DNA of 64,000 nucleotides from an uncultured Paracoccaceae bacterium (GTDB lineage: Bacteria > Pseudomonadota > Alphaproteobacteria > Rhodobacterales > Rhodobacteraceae), in the NCBI GenBank assembly GCA_951812615.1, contig CATOSU010000001.1:434001-498000 (forward strand), given 5' to 3'. How positions within the stretch are numbered: the first letter of the stretch is position 1; each line of letters opens with the position of its first letter. The translations under genes were made by a program, and so were the position numbers. Below, in pieces: positions 33,150 through 42,326 of the stretch. The notes beneath the pieces are model-generated. The model ran no database searches and had not been told where the DNA came from. It worked only from the letters and a program-made list of their open reading frames with translations.

Positions 33150-36100
33150 ATGTTCCGGAAACTTCTGATCGCCAATCGCGGTGAAATTGCAATCCGGATC
33201 GCCCGGACAGCCGCTGACATGAGGATTGAAACCGTCGCCGTTGCACCCGGAGACGATGCGGATTGCCCGCATCTTCGGTATGCCGGAGCGCAGACGATTT
33301 TGCCCGGCAAGGGGACAGCGGCCTATCTGGATGCCAAGGCGCTGGTGGCCGCGGCGAAGACACAGGGCTGCGATGCAGTCCATCCGGGATACGGGTTTCT
33401 GAGCGAGCAGGCAGAATTCGCGCTGACCTGCGCCGAAGCGGGTCTGACATACATCGGACCGTCACCTGCCGTGCTGACCACGCTGGGCGACAAGGTTGCC
33501 GCCCGATCGGCAGCCGAAGCCGCGGGCGTGCCGGTGATCCCGGCACTCTCCGAGTTGCGCAAAGCAACCGATCTTGCCGCATTTGTTGCTGAATGCGATG
33601 CGCCGGTCATGGTCAAGGCGGTTTCGGGCGGCGGCGGGCGCGGCATGCGGATGCTGAGCGATCCTGCCGGGGCACAGACCGTGTTTGATCAGTGCCGGGC
33701 AGAGGCGCAGGCGACAAGCGGCGACAGCCGGTTGTTTGCTGAACTGCATCTGTCCAACGTGCGCCATGTCGAAGTTCAGATCGCCGGTGACGGGCAACAG
33801 TGTATTCATCTGTGGGACAGGGATTGCTCCCTGCAACGCCGCCATCAGAAGCTGGTCGAACTGGCCCCGGCGCCCGGACTGAACCCGGAGGTGCGGGAAA
33901 GCATGCTTGCAGCTGCCGTCAGGATCGGAGCGGCACAACGGCTGCGCACCTTGGCAACCGTTGAATTTCTGGTCGAGACCTGCGCAACAGGATCAAACGG
34001 CTGGTACTTTCTGGAGGTCAATCCAAGACTGCAGGTCGAACATACCGTGACCGAAGAATGGCTGGGGCTGGATCTGGTTGAATTGCAGATCCGGCTGGCC
34101 GCGGGGGACCCGCTGAATGCTCTGGTATTGCCCGATGCGCCGCCTGCAGGACATGCGCTGCAATTGCGGCTGAACGCCGGGCGCGAAACACCGACCGGAA
34201 CCGTACCCGCGACGGGAAGCCTGAACCGGTTTCAGCTGCCGGGCGGGCGCGGCGTGCGGGTCGATACCCATGGCGAGGCGGGATATGCGCCAAGCCCTGC
34301 TTTCGATCCGCTGCTGGCCAAACTGATCCTGCGCGATGACACATCGCTGCCGCGGCTTTTGACACGGGCATCGCGGGCGCTGTCGGAATTCCGGATCGAC
34401 GGGATCGAGACCAACAAACCCCTGCTGGCCGCACTTCTGGATCGGCCACAGCTACAAAACTGGGCGGTGACAACGCAAACTGTCGGCGCGCTCATCCTGC
34501 CGGGCACGGTACCGGACCCCGATCCGGTTCAGGCCGACATCATCGCCGCCCCAATGTCAGCCAACGTCGTATCGGTCGAAGCCGCACAGGGACAATCGCT
34601 GGCCAGAGGCGACCTGCTGATGGTTCTGGAAGCGATGAAAATGCAGCACGAAGTGCGGACCACATCCTCGTGCCGGGTGGTCGAGGTCATTGCATCCGCC
34701 GGCATGGCCGTAGCCGAGGGTCAGCCCCTGTTTCGAATCGAGCCGCTCGACAGCGACATCACCGCCGAAGACAGCGCGCCGGCAAAAGACCCCGACCTGA
34801 TCCGGCCGGACCTGCAACGCCTGATCGATCGTACCTCGGTGACACTGGACGAACAGCGGCCTGCCGCCGTCGAACGGCGCCAGTCACGGGGACAACGCAC
34901 CGCACGGGAAAACCTGACCGATCTGACCGGGGGATCCGAATTCATTGAATACGGTCAGCTCGTTTTTGCCGCCCAACGCCGGCGGCGGGACCCGGCCGAA
35001 TTGATGCTCAGCTCCCCGGCAGACGGGATCATCACCGGCATCGGCCATATCAACGGCGATCATTTCGGCCCGGACACGTCGCGCGCTGCGCTGCTGCTTT
35101 ATGACGGATCGGTCATGGCCGGCACACAGGGGTTCCTCGGCCACAAGAAGACCGACCGCATCCTTGAACTGGCCCGCGAACAGAACCTGCCGGTGATCTT
35201 TTACACCGAAGGCGGCGGCGGACGTCCCGGAGACGAGGATTACGCCGATGTCAGCGTCAGCGGGCTGGACGTGATGACGTTCAACCTGATGACCCGCCTG
35301 ACCGCCGACAAACCCAGCATCGGGGTCAATTCGGGATATTGTTTCGCCGGGAACGCCGCCGTTTTCGGGGCCTGCGACATCAGGATTGCGACCCGCGACA
35401 GCTGGATCGGGCTGGGTGGACCGGCGATGGTTGAGGCCGGTGGTCTGGGCGCGCATTCGCCAAGGGATATCGGACCGGCTCCGATGCAGGCCGAAATCGG
35501 GTTGGTGGATATTCTGGCCAGCGACGAAGCCGAAGCCACGGCGAAGGCCCGGCAGGTTTTCGGTTATTTCCAGGGCCCCGTTGCGGACTGGTCGGCGCCC
35601 GATCAGCGCCTGCTGCGTCATGTGGTTCCCGAAAACCGCAAGCGGGTTTACGACATCCGCACCGCGATCGAGGGGCTGGTCGATACCGGGTCGTTCACTG
35701 AATTCCGGGCCTGGGCCGCGCGTGGTCTGATTACCGGTTTCTGCCGCATCGAAGGTGTGCCTTTTGGCCTGATCGCCAACAATCCCCACCACCTTGGCGG
35801 TGCGCTGGATGCCGCTGCCTCTGAAAAGGGTGCCGGGTTCCTGCGGCTGTGCGGCCGGTTCGGGTTGCCGGTGATTTCCCTCTGCGACACGCCCGGTTTC
35901 ATGGTTGGACCCGACAGCGAACGGCAAGGCGGCGTGCAACGGGCCTGCGAGCTGATCGGGGCAGGGGCAGCGATGGCCGGTACTCTTTTTACAGTCGTCC
36001 TGCGCAAGGGCTACGGCATTGGTGCTCAGGCCATGGCCGGCGGCAGCTTTGCCGCGCCGGCTTTCGTGATCTCATGGCCCACGGGGGAGTTTGGCGCGAT

Positions 36101-36320
36101 GGGGCTCGAGGGCGCCGTTGAGCTGGGCTACAAAAAGGAACTGGAGGCCGAGAGCAGCGCAGAGGCGAAACAGGCCTTATTCGACCGGCTCGTCGCCAAG
36201 TCCTACGAACTCGGTCAGGCCATGAATGTTGCCTCGTTGCAGGAAATCGATGCGGTGATCGATCCCGCCGATACGCGGAAATGGATCATGAACGGCTGGC
36301 GGGCCAGCGGCGGAAAATGA
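33150..36320 (+). CDS. single-chain biotin-dependent acyl-CoA carboxylase (BC-BCCP-CT fusion)
   Basis: 1056 residues from the ATG at 33150, four bases after GGAGG. Residues 1-445 are biotin carboxylase (KLLIANRGEIAIRI; HPGYGFLSEQAEFA; ATP-grasp loop KAVSGGGGRGMRML; EVNPRLQVEH). Residues about 455-528 are the biotin carrier with VLEAMKMQHEV, biotin on Lys497. Residues about 545-1056 are a propionyl/acetyl-type carboxyltransferase (RQSRGQRTARENL; YTEGGGGRPGDE; ISLCDTPGFMVGP). All three activities on one chain match the single-chain long-chain acyl-CoA carboxylases described in Mycobacterium. The acyl substrate is not readable; most bacterial enzymes of this type are multi-subunit. Confidence 0.9.
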   Translation: MFRKLLIANRGEIAIRIARTAADMRIETVAVAPGDDADCPHLRYAGAQTILPGKGTAAYLDAKALVAAAKTQGCDAVHPGYGFLSEQAEFALTCAEAGLTYIGPSPAVLTTLGDKVAARSAAEAAGVPVIPALSELRKATDLAAFVAECDAPVMVKAVSGGGGRGMRMLSDPAGAQTVFDQCRAEAQATSGDSRLFAELHLSNVRHVEVQIAGDGQQCIHLWDRDCSLQRRHQKLVELAPAPGLNPEVRESMLAAAVRIGAAQRLRTLATVEFLVETCATGSNGWYFLEVNPRLQVEHTVTEEWLGLDLVELQIRLAAGDPLNALVLPDAPPAGHALQLRLNAGRETPTGTVPATGSLNRFQLPGGRGVRVDTHGEAGYAPSPAFDPLLAKLILRDDTSLPRLLTRASRALSEFRIDGIETNKPLLAALLDRPQLQNWAVTTQTVGALILPGTVPDPDPVQADIIAAPMSANVVSVEAAQGQSLARGDLLMVLEAMKMQHEVRTTSSCRVVEVIASAGMAVAEGQPLFRIEPLDSDITAEDSAPAKDPDLIRPDLQRLIDRTSVTLDEQRPAAVERRQSRGQRTARENLTDLTGGSEFIEYGQLVFAAQRRRRDPAELMLSSPADGIITGIGHINGDHFGPDTSRAALLLYDGSVMAGTQGFLGHKKTDRILELAREQNLPVIFYTEGGGGRPGDEDYADVSVSGLDVMTFNLMTRLTADKPSIGVNSGYCFAGNAAVFGACDIRIATRDSWIGLGGPAMVEAGGLGAHSPRDIGPAPMQAEIGLVDILASDEAEATAKARQVFGYFQGPVADWSAPDQRLLRHVVPENRKRVYDIRTAIEGLVDTGSFTEFRAWAARGLITGFCRIEGVPFGLIANNPHHLGGALDAAASEKGAGFLRLCGRFGLPVISLCDTPGFMVGPDSERQGGVQRACELIGAGAAMAGTLFTVVLRKGYGIGAQAMAGGSFAAPAFVISWPTGEFGAMGLEGAVELGYKKELEAESSAEAKQALFDRLVAKSYELGQAMNVASLQEIDAVIDPADTRKWIMNGWRASGGK

Positions 36321-36338
36321 GCGAAGGCGGGCGGAACA

Positions 36339-37487
36339 TCAGCCTGCCAGAAGCCTTGCGGTGGCGCGTGCGATCACCCGTTCCTCGTCGGTGGGAATAA
36401 CCAGAACCGGGGTGCGCCCGGCACCGATACGGGTTTCGTTCGCCGCGTTCGCAGGCCCGTTCACACCCAGCCCCAGAAACTCCATCCCTTCCAGCACCCG
36501 CGCCCGGATCTCGTCACTGTTTTCCCCGATGCCACCGGAGAACACCAATCCGTCCAGACCACCCAGCACGGCCGACAAACCGCCCAGTTCGCGCCGAATG
36601 CGGAAAACATAGTAATCGATCGCCTGACGCGCTTCCTCGGCGTCGCTGGCCAACAGGGTCCGCATGTCGTGGCTGATCCCCGACAGACCTTTCAGCCCGC
36701 TGTCCCGATAGAGCATGTTGGCCAATTCCGGCGGGGTCATGCCCCTGTCCAGCAGATACAACAGCACCCCCGGATCCAACTGGCCGGACCGGGTGCCCAT
36801 CGGCAAACCGTCGAGCGCGGTAAACCCCATGGTCGAGGCCACGCTGCGCCCGTTTCTGATCGCGCACATGCTGGCCCCGTTGCCAAGATGCGCGATCACC
36901 ACCCGCCCGGCGGCCAGATGTGGCCAGTCCGCCCGCAGACGTCCGGTCAGATAATCGTAGCTCAGGCCGTGAAAACCGTAGCGGCGGACGCCTTCCTGAT
37001 AAAACCGCCGCGGGATGGCGAAGGTGTCGTTCACGAAGGGATGGCCGTGGTGGAACGCCGTGTCAAAGCACCCGACCTGCACAGCGTCGGGGAAGGCATC
37101 GCCTGCCGCCGCGACGGCGGCAAGGTTGTGCGGCTGATGCAGGGGGGCCAGCGGGACCAGCGCGTTGAGCTGCGCCAGTGCATCATCGTTCAGCACAATC
37201 GGCTCCGCAAAGGCGGTGCCACCGTGGACAATGCGGTGCCCCACGCCCCTGACCAAATGGCCGCCAAGAACGGGCTCGGCTGCGGCAAGGATGGCGCGCA
37301 GGGCGACTGCGTGATCGGCAGCCCCCAGTTCCCGTTCGTTCTGTTCCGGCAGTTTCAGCACCATCCGCGCGGCCGGGCCCAGATTTTCCACTTGACCGGT
37401 CATTCGTAAAACAGGCTCGTCCGCGGCCTCGTACACCGCGAATTTCAGCGAGGAACTGCCGGCATTCAGGGTGAGGATCGCGCTCAA
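36339..37487 (-). CDS. ackA: acetate kinase
   Basis: 382 residues. The N-terminal LTLNAGSSSLKFAVYE is the acetate kinase signature, and GHRIVHGG, CFDTAFHHGHP, RRYGFHGLSYDYL, HLGNGASMCAI and GFTALDGLPMGTRSGQLDPG are all family motifs in the expected order. It interconverts acetyl phosphate and acetate with ATP in the cytosol. It starts in an ATGA overlap with the phosphotransacetylase-fusion gene, so the pair forms an acetyl-CoA to acetate route. It is convergent with the acyl-CoA carboxylase gene. Confidence 0.95.
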   Translation of the reverse strand: MSAILTLNAGSSSLKFAVYEAADEPVLRMTGQVENLGPAARMVLKLPEQNERELGAADHAVALRAILAAAEPVLGGHLVRGVGHRIVHGGTAFAEPIVLNDDALAQLNALVPLAPLHQPHNLAAVAAAGDAFPDAVQVGCFDTAFHHGHPFVNDTFAIPRRFYQEGVRRYGFHGLSYDYLTGRLRADWPHLAAGRVVIAHLGNGASMCAIRNGRSVASTMGFTALDGLPMGTRSGQLDPGVLLYLLDRGMTPPELANMLYRDSGLKGLSGISHDMRTLLASDAEEARQAIDYYVFRIRRELGGLSAVLGGLDGLVFSGGIGENSDEIRARVLEGMEFLGLGVNGPANAANETRIGAGRTPVLVIPTDEERVIARATARLLAG

Positions 37488-38866
37488 CTGTCTGGCCCGG
37501 CCGCATGCAGGGCCGCCACCGCGCAGGAGGTCAGCCGCGCCTTTTCGTCATCCGCCCGGCTGGTCAGAATGATCGGGCACTTGGCGCCGACAACGATGCC
37601 TGCAGATTCCGCATGGGCCAGAAATGACAATTCCTTGGCGATCATATTGCCGGCTTCCATATTCGGTGCGATCAGGACCTCTGCCCGCCCGGCAACTTCC
37701 GAGCGGATGCCCTTGGTGATCGCCGCCCCGATGTTGATTGCATTATCCATGGCCAGCGGACCATCGACCTTGCCACCTTCGATCTGACCGCGCTCGGCCA
37801 TCTTGGCCAGCGCCGCCGCATCCAGCGTCGACGGGATCGAAGGGTTAACCGTCTCCACCGCCGACAGTACCGCAACCCGAGGATCGTCCAGCCCAAGACT
37901 GTGAGCGAGATCGATGGCGTTCTTGACGATATCCGCCTTCTGCTTGAGATCAGGCGAGATGTTGACGGCTGCATCGGTGACCATCAAAAGATGATCAAGG
38001 CCGGGAACATCCATCACGAAGACGTGGCTGATCAGCCGGCTGACCCGAAAACCCCCGTCCCGCCTGACCACTTCGCTGAGCAACGTGCTGGTGTGCATAT
38101 GCCCCTTCATCAACGCCGACACATCGCCCGAATGCACCATGTCCACGGCGCGTGCGGTCGCTGCCCGGTGCCCGGGCACATCAACAATGGGATAGCGGGA
38201 AATATCCTCTCCGATTTCTCCGGCTGCCTCTGCGATCAGCCGGGCATCGCCGATCAGAACCGGATCGATCAGGGTGTGCTGAGCGGCCAGTAGCGCGCCG
38301 CCCAGAGCGTCGGCTTCCTCGGGGGCAATGACGGCGGTGCGAATCGCCGGAAGCGATCCGGCCTGTTTCAACAGGCGGTCGAAATGCACGTGACGCTGGA
38401 CCGTGAGCGCCGGAATATCCTCGGCATCATATTCGATGGCGACCGACGGGGCCTCGACCTCTGCCTCGCCCTCGACGATCCGGACACCATCCTGCCGTTC
38501 AACCCAGGTTTCGAAGCGGACGAGGTTACCGTCGGCCTTCCCGACAATGCGCACCTTCGCGGTCAATGTGTCTCCCGCCTGTGCTTCGCCGACAAACCGC
38601 AGCGTCTGGGCGCGATACCGCGACCCGGGGCCCGGCAGCTGACACCCCAGCACCCCCGAAATCAGAGATCCGATCCACATGCCGGGCGCGCGCGCCTCGG
38701 GCTGGCCATCCCCATCGCCGTCTTCGCCCGGAATATGCAAAGGGTTGAGGTTTCCGGAACTGTTGGCAAAGACAAAAAGGTCATCCTGCCGGCACAGGCG
38801 GCTGACTTCGGCCTCCATCCCGACAGTCAGTTGATCAAATGGGACGTTTTTCAGAATCTGGTTCAT
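37484..38866 (-). CDS. MaoC-like hydratase / phosphate acyltransferase fusion (phosphotransacetylase)
   Basis: 460 residues from the ATG at 38866; the open frame upstream of it is not protein-like. Residues 1-140 are a MaoC-type hot-dog domain (FANSSGNLNPLHI; GMWIGSLISGVLGCQLPGPG; LRFVGEAQAGDTL). Residues about 160-460 are a PTA/PTB domain (VHSGDVSALMKGHMHTSTLL; VMDVPGLDHLLMVTDAAVN; GPLAMDNAINIGAA; NMEAGNMIAKEL). This fusion is often annotated as bifunctional enoyl-CoA hydratase/phosphate acetyltransferase. With ackA directly downstream the acyltransferase half makes acyl phosphate from acyl-CoA; whether acetyl or a longer chain, and whether the MaoC half is active, is not settled by sequence. 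Confidence 0.9.
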   Translation of the reverse strand: MNQILKNVPFDQLTVGMEAEVSRLCRQDDLFVFANSSGNLNPLHIPGEDGDGDGQPEARAPGMWIGSLISGVLGCQLPGPGSRYRAQTLRFVGEAQAGDTLTAKVRIVGKADGNLVRFETWVERQDGVRIVEGEAEVEAPSVAIEYDAEDIPALTVQRHVHFDRLLKQAGSLPAIRTAVIAPEEADALGGALLAAQHTLIDPVLIGDARLIAEAAGEIGEDISRYPIVDVPGHRAATARAVDMVHSGDVSALMKGHMHTSTLLSEVVRRDGGFRVSRLISHVFVMDVPGLDHLLMVTDAAVNISPDLKQKADIVKNAIDLAHSLGLDDPRVAVLSAVETVNPSIPSTLDAAALAKMAERGQIEGGKVDGPLAMDNAINIGAAITKGIRSEVAGRAEVLIAPNMEAGNMIAKELSFLAHAESAGIVVGAKCPIILTSRADDEKARLTSCAVAALHAAGPDS

Positions 38867-38945
38867 GACGGCATCCTGCTGACACGTGCGTTTCCACCAA
38901 ACCTCTATACGGACATGACGTAGATATGACGAATTGTCTGACCAC

Positions 38946-39719
38946 TCACCCGTCCGGCAAGGGCATCGCCGAAACCTTGCGCAACATGTCAATGAACCCG
39001 CCGACCTGATGCTCGATGATGGCACGGCCTTTCTCCGCCGTCGCCTGTGTCGCATCGCCGACAACGCCGGTCGGGTGCAGATCGCTGGCGATCCAGCCAT
39101 AGCTGACGGCCCCGACCGGCGGCACTGGTGTCTCCCACCGGGCGGGCAATGCGTCGGGCGCCTGCTCCATGTCCACCGTGCCGGGGGCGATGGCCAGCAT
39201 CAGCGACGTTTCGCAATCTCCGCCATGCAGCCCGAATTCCCATTCCGGGTCCGTCAGCAGACCGGCAGGGCAACCAAAGCTGCCCCATGCACATTTGACT
39301 GCCAGCATCCCCGCCTGAACGCGCAATTCACGCGCGAGGATCGAATTTACGTCTGTATTCCCGCCATGCGAATTGACGATGACGATCTTTCGGATTCCCG
39401 CTCTGGCGACGGAGAGGCCGATTTCGGTCCAGACTGCCAGCGCCGTGTTGGCCGACAGGGTCAGGGTCCCCTTGGCAAAGAGATGTTCGTTGGATTTCCC
39501 CACCGCCTGTACAGGCAATATGCGAATATCGAGGTCATCCGGCACCGCCCGCCGCAGCGCAGCCAGCATGCCTTCGGCGATGTAGCTGTCCGTTCCCACC
39601 GGAAGATGCGGACCGTGTTGTTCGACCGCGGCGGTTGGCAGAATCGCAATCGTGCGGTCCGCGTCACATTCCTCGAACTCCGCACTGCGAAAATCAGACC
39701 AGTCAAGACGCCGGTTCAT
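38946..39719 (-). CDS. creatininase family amidohydrolase
   Basis: 257 residues. Metal-ligand motifs of the creatininase fold are visible: LPTAAVEQHGPHLPVGTDSY (about 27-46), IVNSHGGNTDVNSIL (about 113-127) and FGLHGGDCETSLML (about 162-175). The family includes creatininase, 2-amino-5-formylamino-6-ribosylaminopyrimidin-4(3H)-one 5'-monophosphate deformylase and the peptide-clipping MftE. No creatine, riboflavin or mycofactocin genes are nearby, so the substrate is open. 127 bases separate it from the methyltransferase gene upstream, with nothing notable between. Confidence 0.85.
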   Translation of the reverse strand: MNRRLDWSDFRSAEFEECDADRTIAILPTAAVEQHGPHLPVGTDSYIAEGMLAALRRAVPDDLDIRILPVQAVGKSNEHLFAKGTLTLSANTALAVWTEIGLSVARAGIRKIVIVNSHGGNTDVNSILARELRVQAGMLAVKCAWGSFGCPAGLLTDPEWEFGLHGGDCETSLMLAIAPGTVDMEQAPDALPARWETPVPPVGAVSYGWIASDLHPTGVVGDATQATAEKGRAIIEHQVGGFIDMLRKVSAMPLPDG

Positions 39720-39846
39720 TGGATATCCCCGTCAGGTTGCCGGGTAAAACCCCTAACACCGAATCCGCCGCCCCGCCACGGGAACACGGGTGTGTCGCTC
39801 CGCAGGCCCGAATCACAGCAGCCGACCCGTCGTTAGTCCGGCGTGG

Positions 39847-40347
39847 TCAGCCCGGCTGGCGATAGATAAAGACCCGCCCCTCTACCGCGCCGTCCGGCAA
39901 GGGCACCTCTTCCAGCGCGTCGAAATACATACGATCGCTCGACACCATCAGCCCGCCCGGCGCCAGAACCGGCTCGATGACAGGAGAGATCCGGCGCGCG
40001 AAAATGTCGTTCTTTTCCAGATTTTGCCCGCCGAGATCGGCGTGGACGAGGCTGGCATTGGGACCGAACCGTTCCAGCGCGGCTGGCAACGTCTCCATCA
40101 CGTCGCCGAGAAACGTCGTCTCTTCCGGCGGCGTGGAGGCCGGGTTCGATGCGATGGCACGTTCAAACACGTAAATTTCACGTCCATGCACCTTTTCGCA
40201 CAGGTGATGGTAGGTCCGACCGTTTCCCAGCCCCAGTTCGAACACCGGCCCGGGCATTTCGGATGTTGCGGCAATGGCATAGTCCAGACACGCCCGCTGG
40301 GACACCATCCGGTTGATGAATACGTCAAGACGGCTCAATTTTTGCAC
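39847..40347 (-). CDS. class I SAM-dependent methyltransferase, small
   Basis: 166 residues. The SAM-binding motif I reads FELGLGNGRTYHHL (about 36-49), with an acidic end of strand 2 in YVFERAIASNP and motif IV-like SLVHADLGG. It shares LGLGNGRTY, a Pro-rich STPPEE/YTPPEA stretch and overall length with the methyltransferase at 58413-58889, so the two are paralogs. That copy sits in a glycan cluster; this one stands near a creatininase gene, so a shared substrate is not implied by neighbours. No signal peptide. Confidence 0.8.
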   Translation of the reverse strand: MQKLSRLDVFINRMVSQRACLDYAIAATSEMPGPVFELGLGNGRTYHHLCEKVHGREIYVFERAIASNPASTPPEETTFLGDVMETLPAALERFGPNASLVHADLGGQNLEKNDIFARRISPVIEPVLAPGGLMVSSDRMYFDALEEVPLPDGAVEGRVFIYRQPG

Positions 40348-40553
40348 TCCGAAAACCTATTGTTACCGTCTGATGCCAAATCTGTCAGGCAATGTGTAGC
40401 TTTCGACTATCGAAATCGGGCATACCGCGACAAAACGGGCGAAATTGGTATTTGACTATTAGGGCGTGCCCAAGCGAAGGTATTGCGGGGAGTCATGGGG
40501 GGCGAATGCGGTTAACTGGAATTTTGAACAAAAAGCCGTATTGGAATTACTGA
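40348..40553. other. divergent intergenic region before the peptide ABC transporter
   Basis: 206 bases between the minus-strand methyltransferase and the plus-strand ABC operon, locally more AT-rich than the genes. Promoters for both directions should lie here, but I see no -35/-10 pair or palindrome strong enough to name. The ATG at 40554 has only a weak GGA nearby. Confidence 0.4.
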
Positions 40554-42326
40554 ATGTCCCCGCTTCTGACTGTCGAAGACCTTTCCATAGGATTTGGCCG
40601 TGGCGATGCGGTCGTCAGCGGCGTTGGCTTTGAAGTCAACGAAGGGCAGACGCTCGCGCTTGTCGGCGAATCGGGGTCCGGCAAAACGGTGACCTGCCGG
40701 GCCATTCTGCGGATCCTTCCGCGCACCGCACAGATCCGCAGCGGCAAGGTAATGCTGCATGGCCGAAGCGGTGGACTGTCCCTGACCGATCTGGGCGAAC
40801 GCAAAATGCGGGCTGTTCGCGGCGACGCCGTGTCGATGATCTTTCAGGAACCGATGCGATCCCTCTCCCCGCTGCACCGGATCGGCAATCAGGTGAGCGA
40901 GGTTCTGTGGCTGCACAAGCGGATGTCTGAATCCGCAGCCAAGAAGATCGTGCTGGAAAACTTCGAGCGTGTCGGCTTCCCGGATCCCGAGCGGGCCTAT
41001 AAATCCTATCCGTTCGAATTGTCCGGCGGGATGCGCCAGCGGGCCATGATCGCCATGGCAATGGTGTCCCGGCCCGACCTTCTGATCGCCGACGAACCGA
41101 CAACTGCACTGGACGTGACGACTCAGGCACAGGTTCTGGGTCTGATCAACGAACTGAAACAGGAAACCGGGATGGCGGTTATCCTGGTTACACATGATCT
41201 CGGCGTCGTTGCGAACATGGCCGAGCAGGTCGTGGTGATGCACAAGGGCCGGATCATGGAATCCGGCGCCGCCGCACCGATGCTGCAGGCGCCAGCACAT
41301 CCATACACTCAACAGCTGTTCGATGCGGCGCCTTCCATTCCCGCCAACCCCGAACCTGCCGCGCCGCCGGGCGAAGACGACCTGATTCTGCAGATGAAGG
41401 GTGTCAGCAAAACATACACCATGCGCGCTCAATCTGCGTGGAAGCCCGAGGTCCTGATCCATGCCTGCCGCGGTGTCGATTTCAGCCTGCCGCGCGGAAA
41501 AACGCTGGCGATTGTCGGCGAAAGTGGATCGGGCAAGACCACCGCGGCGCGGATCGCACTGGGCGCGGAACTGCCGGACCGCGGCGGCGAAGTACTGTTC
41601 CGGGCCAACCCTCAGGGCGCGCCCATCGCCGTTCACTCGATGAACAGGGCAGCCCGGACGGCCTTCCAGAAACAGGCCCAGATGGTGTTTCAGGACCCGT
41701 ATTCATCGCTCAGCCCACGGATGAGAATCCTGGACGCGCTGACCGAACCGCTGGAGATCCACGGCATCGGCTCGAAATCCGAACAGCGGGACCGCGCAGC
41801 GGCCAAGCTGCGGCAGGTCGGGCTGAACGACGATATGCTGATGCGGTTTCCGCATGCTTTTTCCGGTGGCCAGCGGCAGCGGCTATCGATTGCCCGCGCG
41901 CTGATGCTGGAGCCTTCGCTGCTGGTTTGCGATGAACCGACATCGGCGCTGGACGTGTCCGTTCAGGAACAGATCCTGACGCTGCTCGAAGATATCCGCG
42001 ACCGGCTTGGCCTGAGCTATCTGTTCATTTCCCACGATCTGGCCGTCGTGGCGCGGATTGCGGACGAAGTTGCCGTAATGCGGCAAGGGCTGGTGGTGGA
42101 ACAGGCACCGCCCGACACGTTGTTCTATGACCCGGTGCACCCCTATACCAAGGCGCTGATCGCAGCGCAGCCGACACCGGATGTCGACCGTCCGATTAAC
42201 CTGAAACTGGTGGCTCAGGGGGCGGGCTCGGCCGACACCTGGCCGGATCAGTTCCGCTTCACCGATGATGAGGCGCCCTCCCTGACACAAGTGCAACCCG
42301 GCCATAAGGTGCGATGCCATGTTTGA
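40554..42326 (+). CDS. peptide-type ABC transporter ATP-binding protein with two ATPase domains
   Basis: 590 residues holding two complete nucleotide-binding domains. Domain 1 has Walker A GESGSGKT (about 36-43), signature [15 protein letters not shown] and Walker [13 protein letters not shown]. Domain 2 has [11 protein letters not shown] (about 322-332), [16 protein letters not shown] and [12 protein letters not shown]. Each ends in the oligopeptide-type C-terminal extension with the P-HPYT-L pattern. One protein thus replaces the usual DppD/DppF pair, as in YejF. It leads an operon with a solute-binding protein and two permeases, energising uptake of peptides or related compounds. Confidence 0.93.
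   Translation: MSPLLTVEDLSIGFGRGDAVVSGVGFEVNEGQTLALVGESGSGKTVTCRAILRILPRTAQIRSGKVMLHGRSGGLSLTDLGERKMRAVRGDAVSMIFQEPMRSLSPLHRIGNQVSEVLWLHKRMSESAAKKIVLENFERVGFPDPERAYKSYPFELSGGMRQRAMIAMAMVSRPDLLIADEPTTALDVTTQAQVLGLINELKQETGMAVILVTHDLGVVANMAEQVVVMHKGRIMESGAAAPMLQAPAHPYTQQLFDAAPSIPANPEPAAPPGEDDLILQMKGVSKTYTMRAQSAWKPEVLIHACRGVDFSLPRGKTLAIVGESGSGKTTAARIALGAELPDRGGEVLFRANPQGAPIAVHSMNRAARTAFQKQAQMVFQDPYSSLSPRMRILDALTEPLEIHGIGSKSEQRDRAAAKLRQVGLNDDMLMRFPHAFSGGQRQRLSIARALMLEPSLLVCDEPTSALDVSVQEQILTLLEDIRDRLGLSYLFISHDLAVVARIADEVAVMRQGLVVEQAPPDTLFYDPVHPYTKALIAAQPTPDVDRPINLKLVAQGAGSADTWPDQFRFTDDEAPSLTQVQPGHKVRCHV

Noticed and set aside
38867-39100. Longer N-terminus of the MaoC-PTA protein
   Set aside because: The upstream codons are Arg/Ser-rich, lack a ribosome site and overlap the creatininase gene; the MaoC domain begins right after the ATG at 38866.
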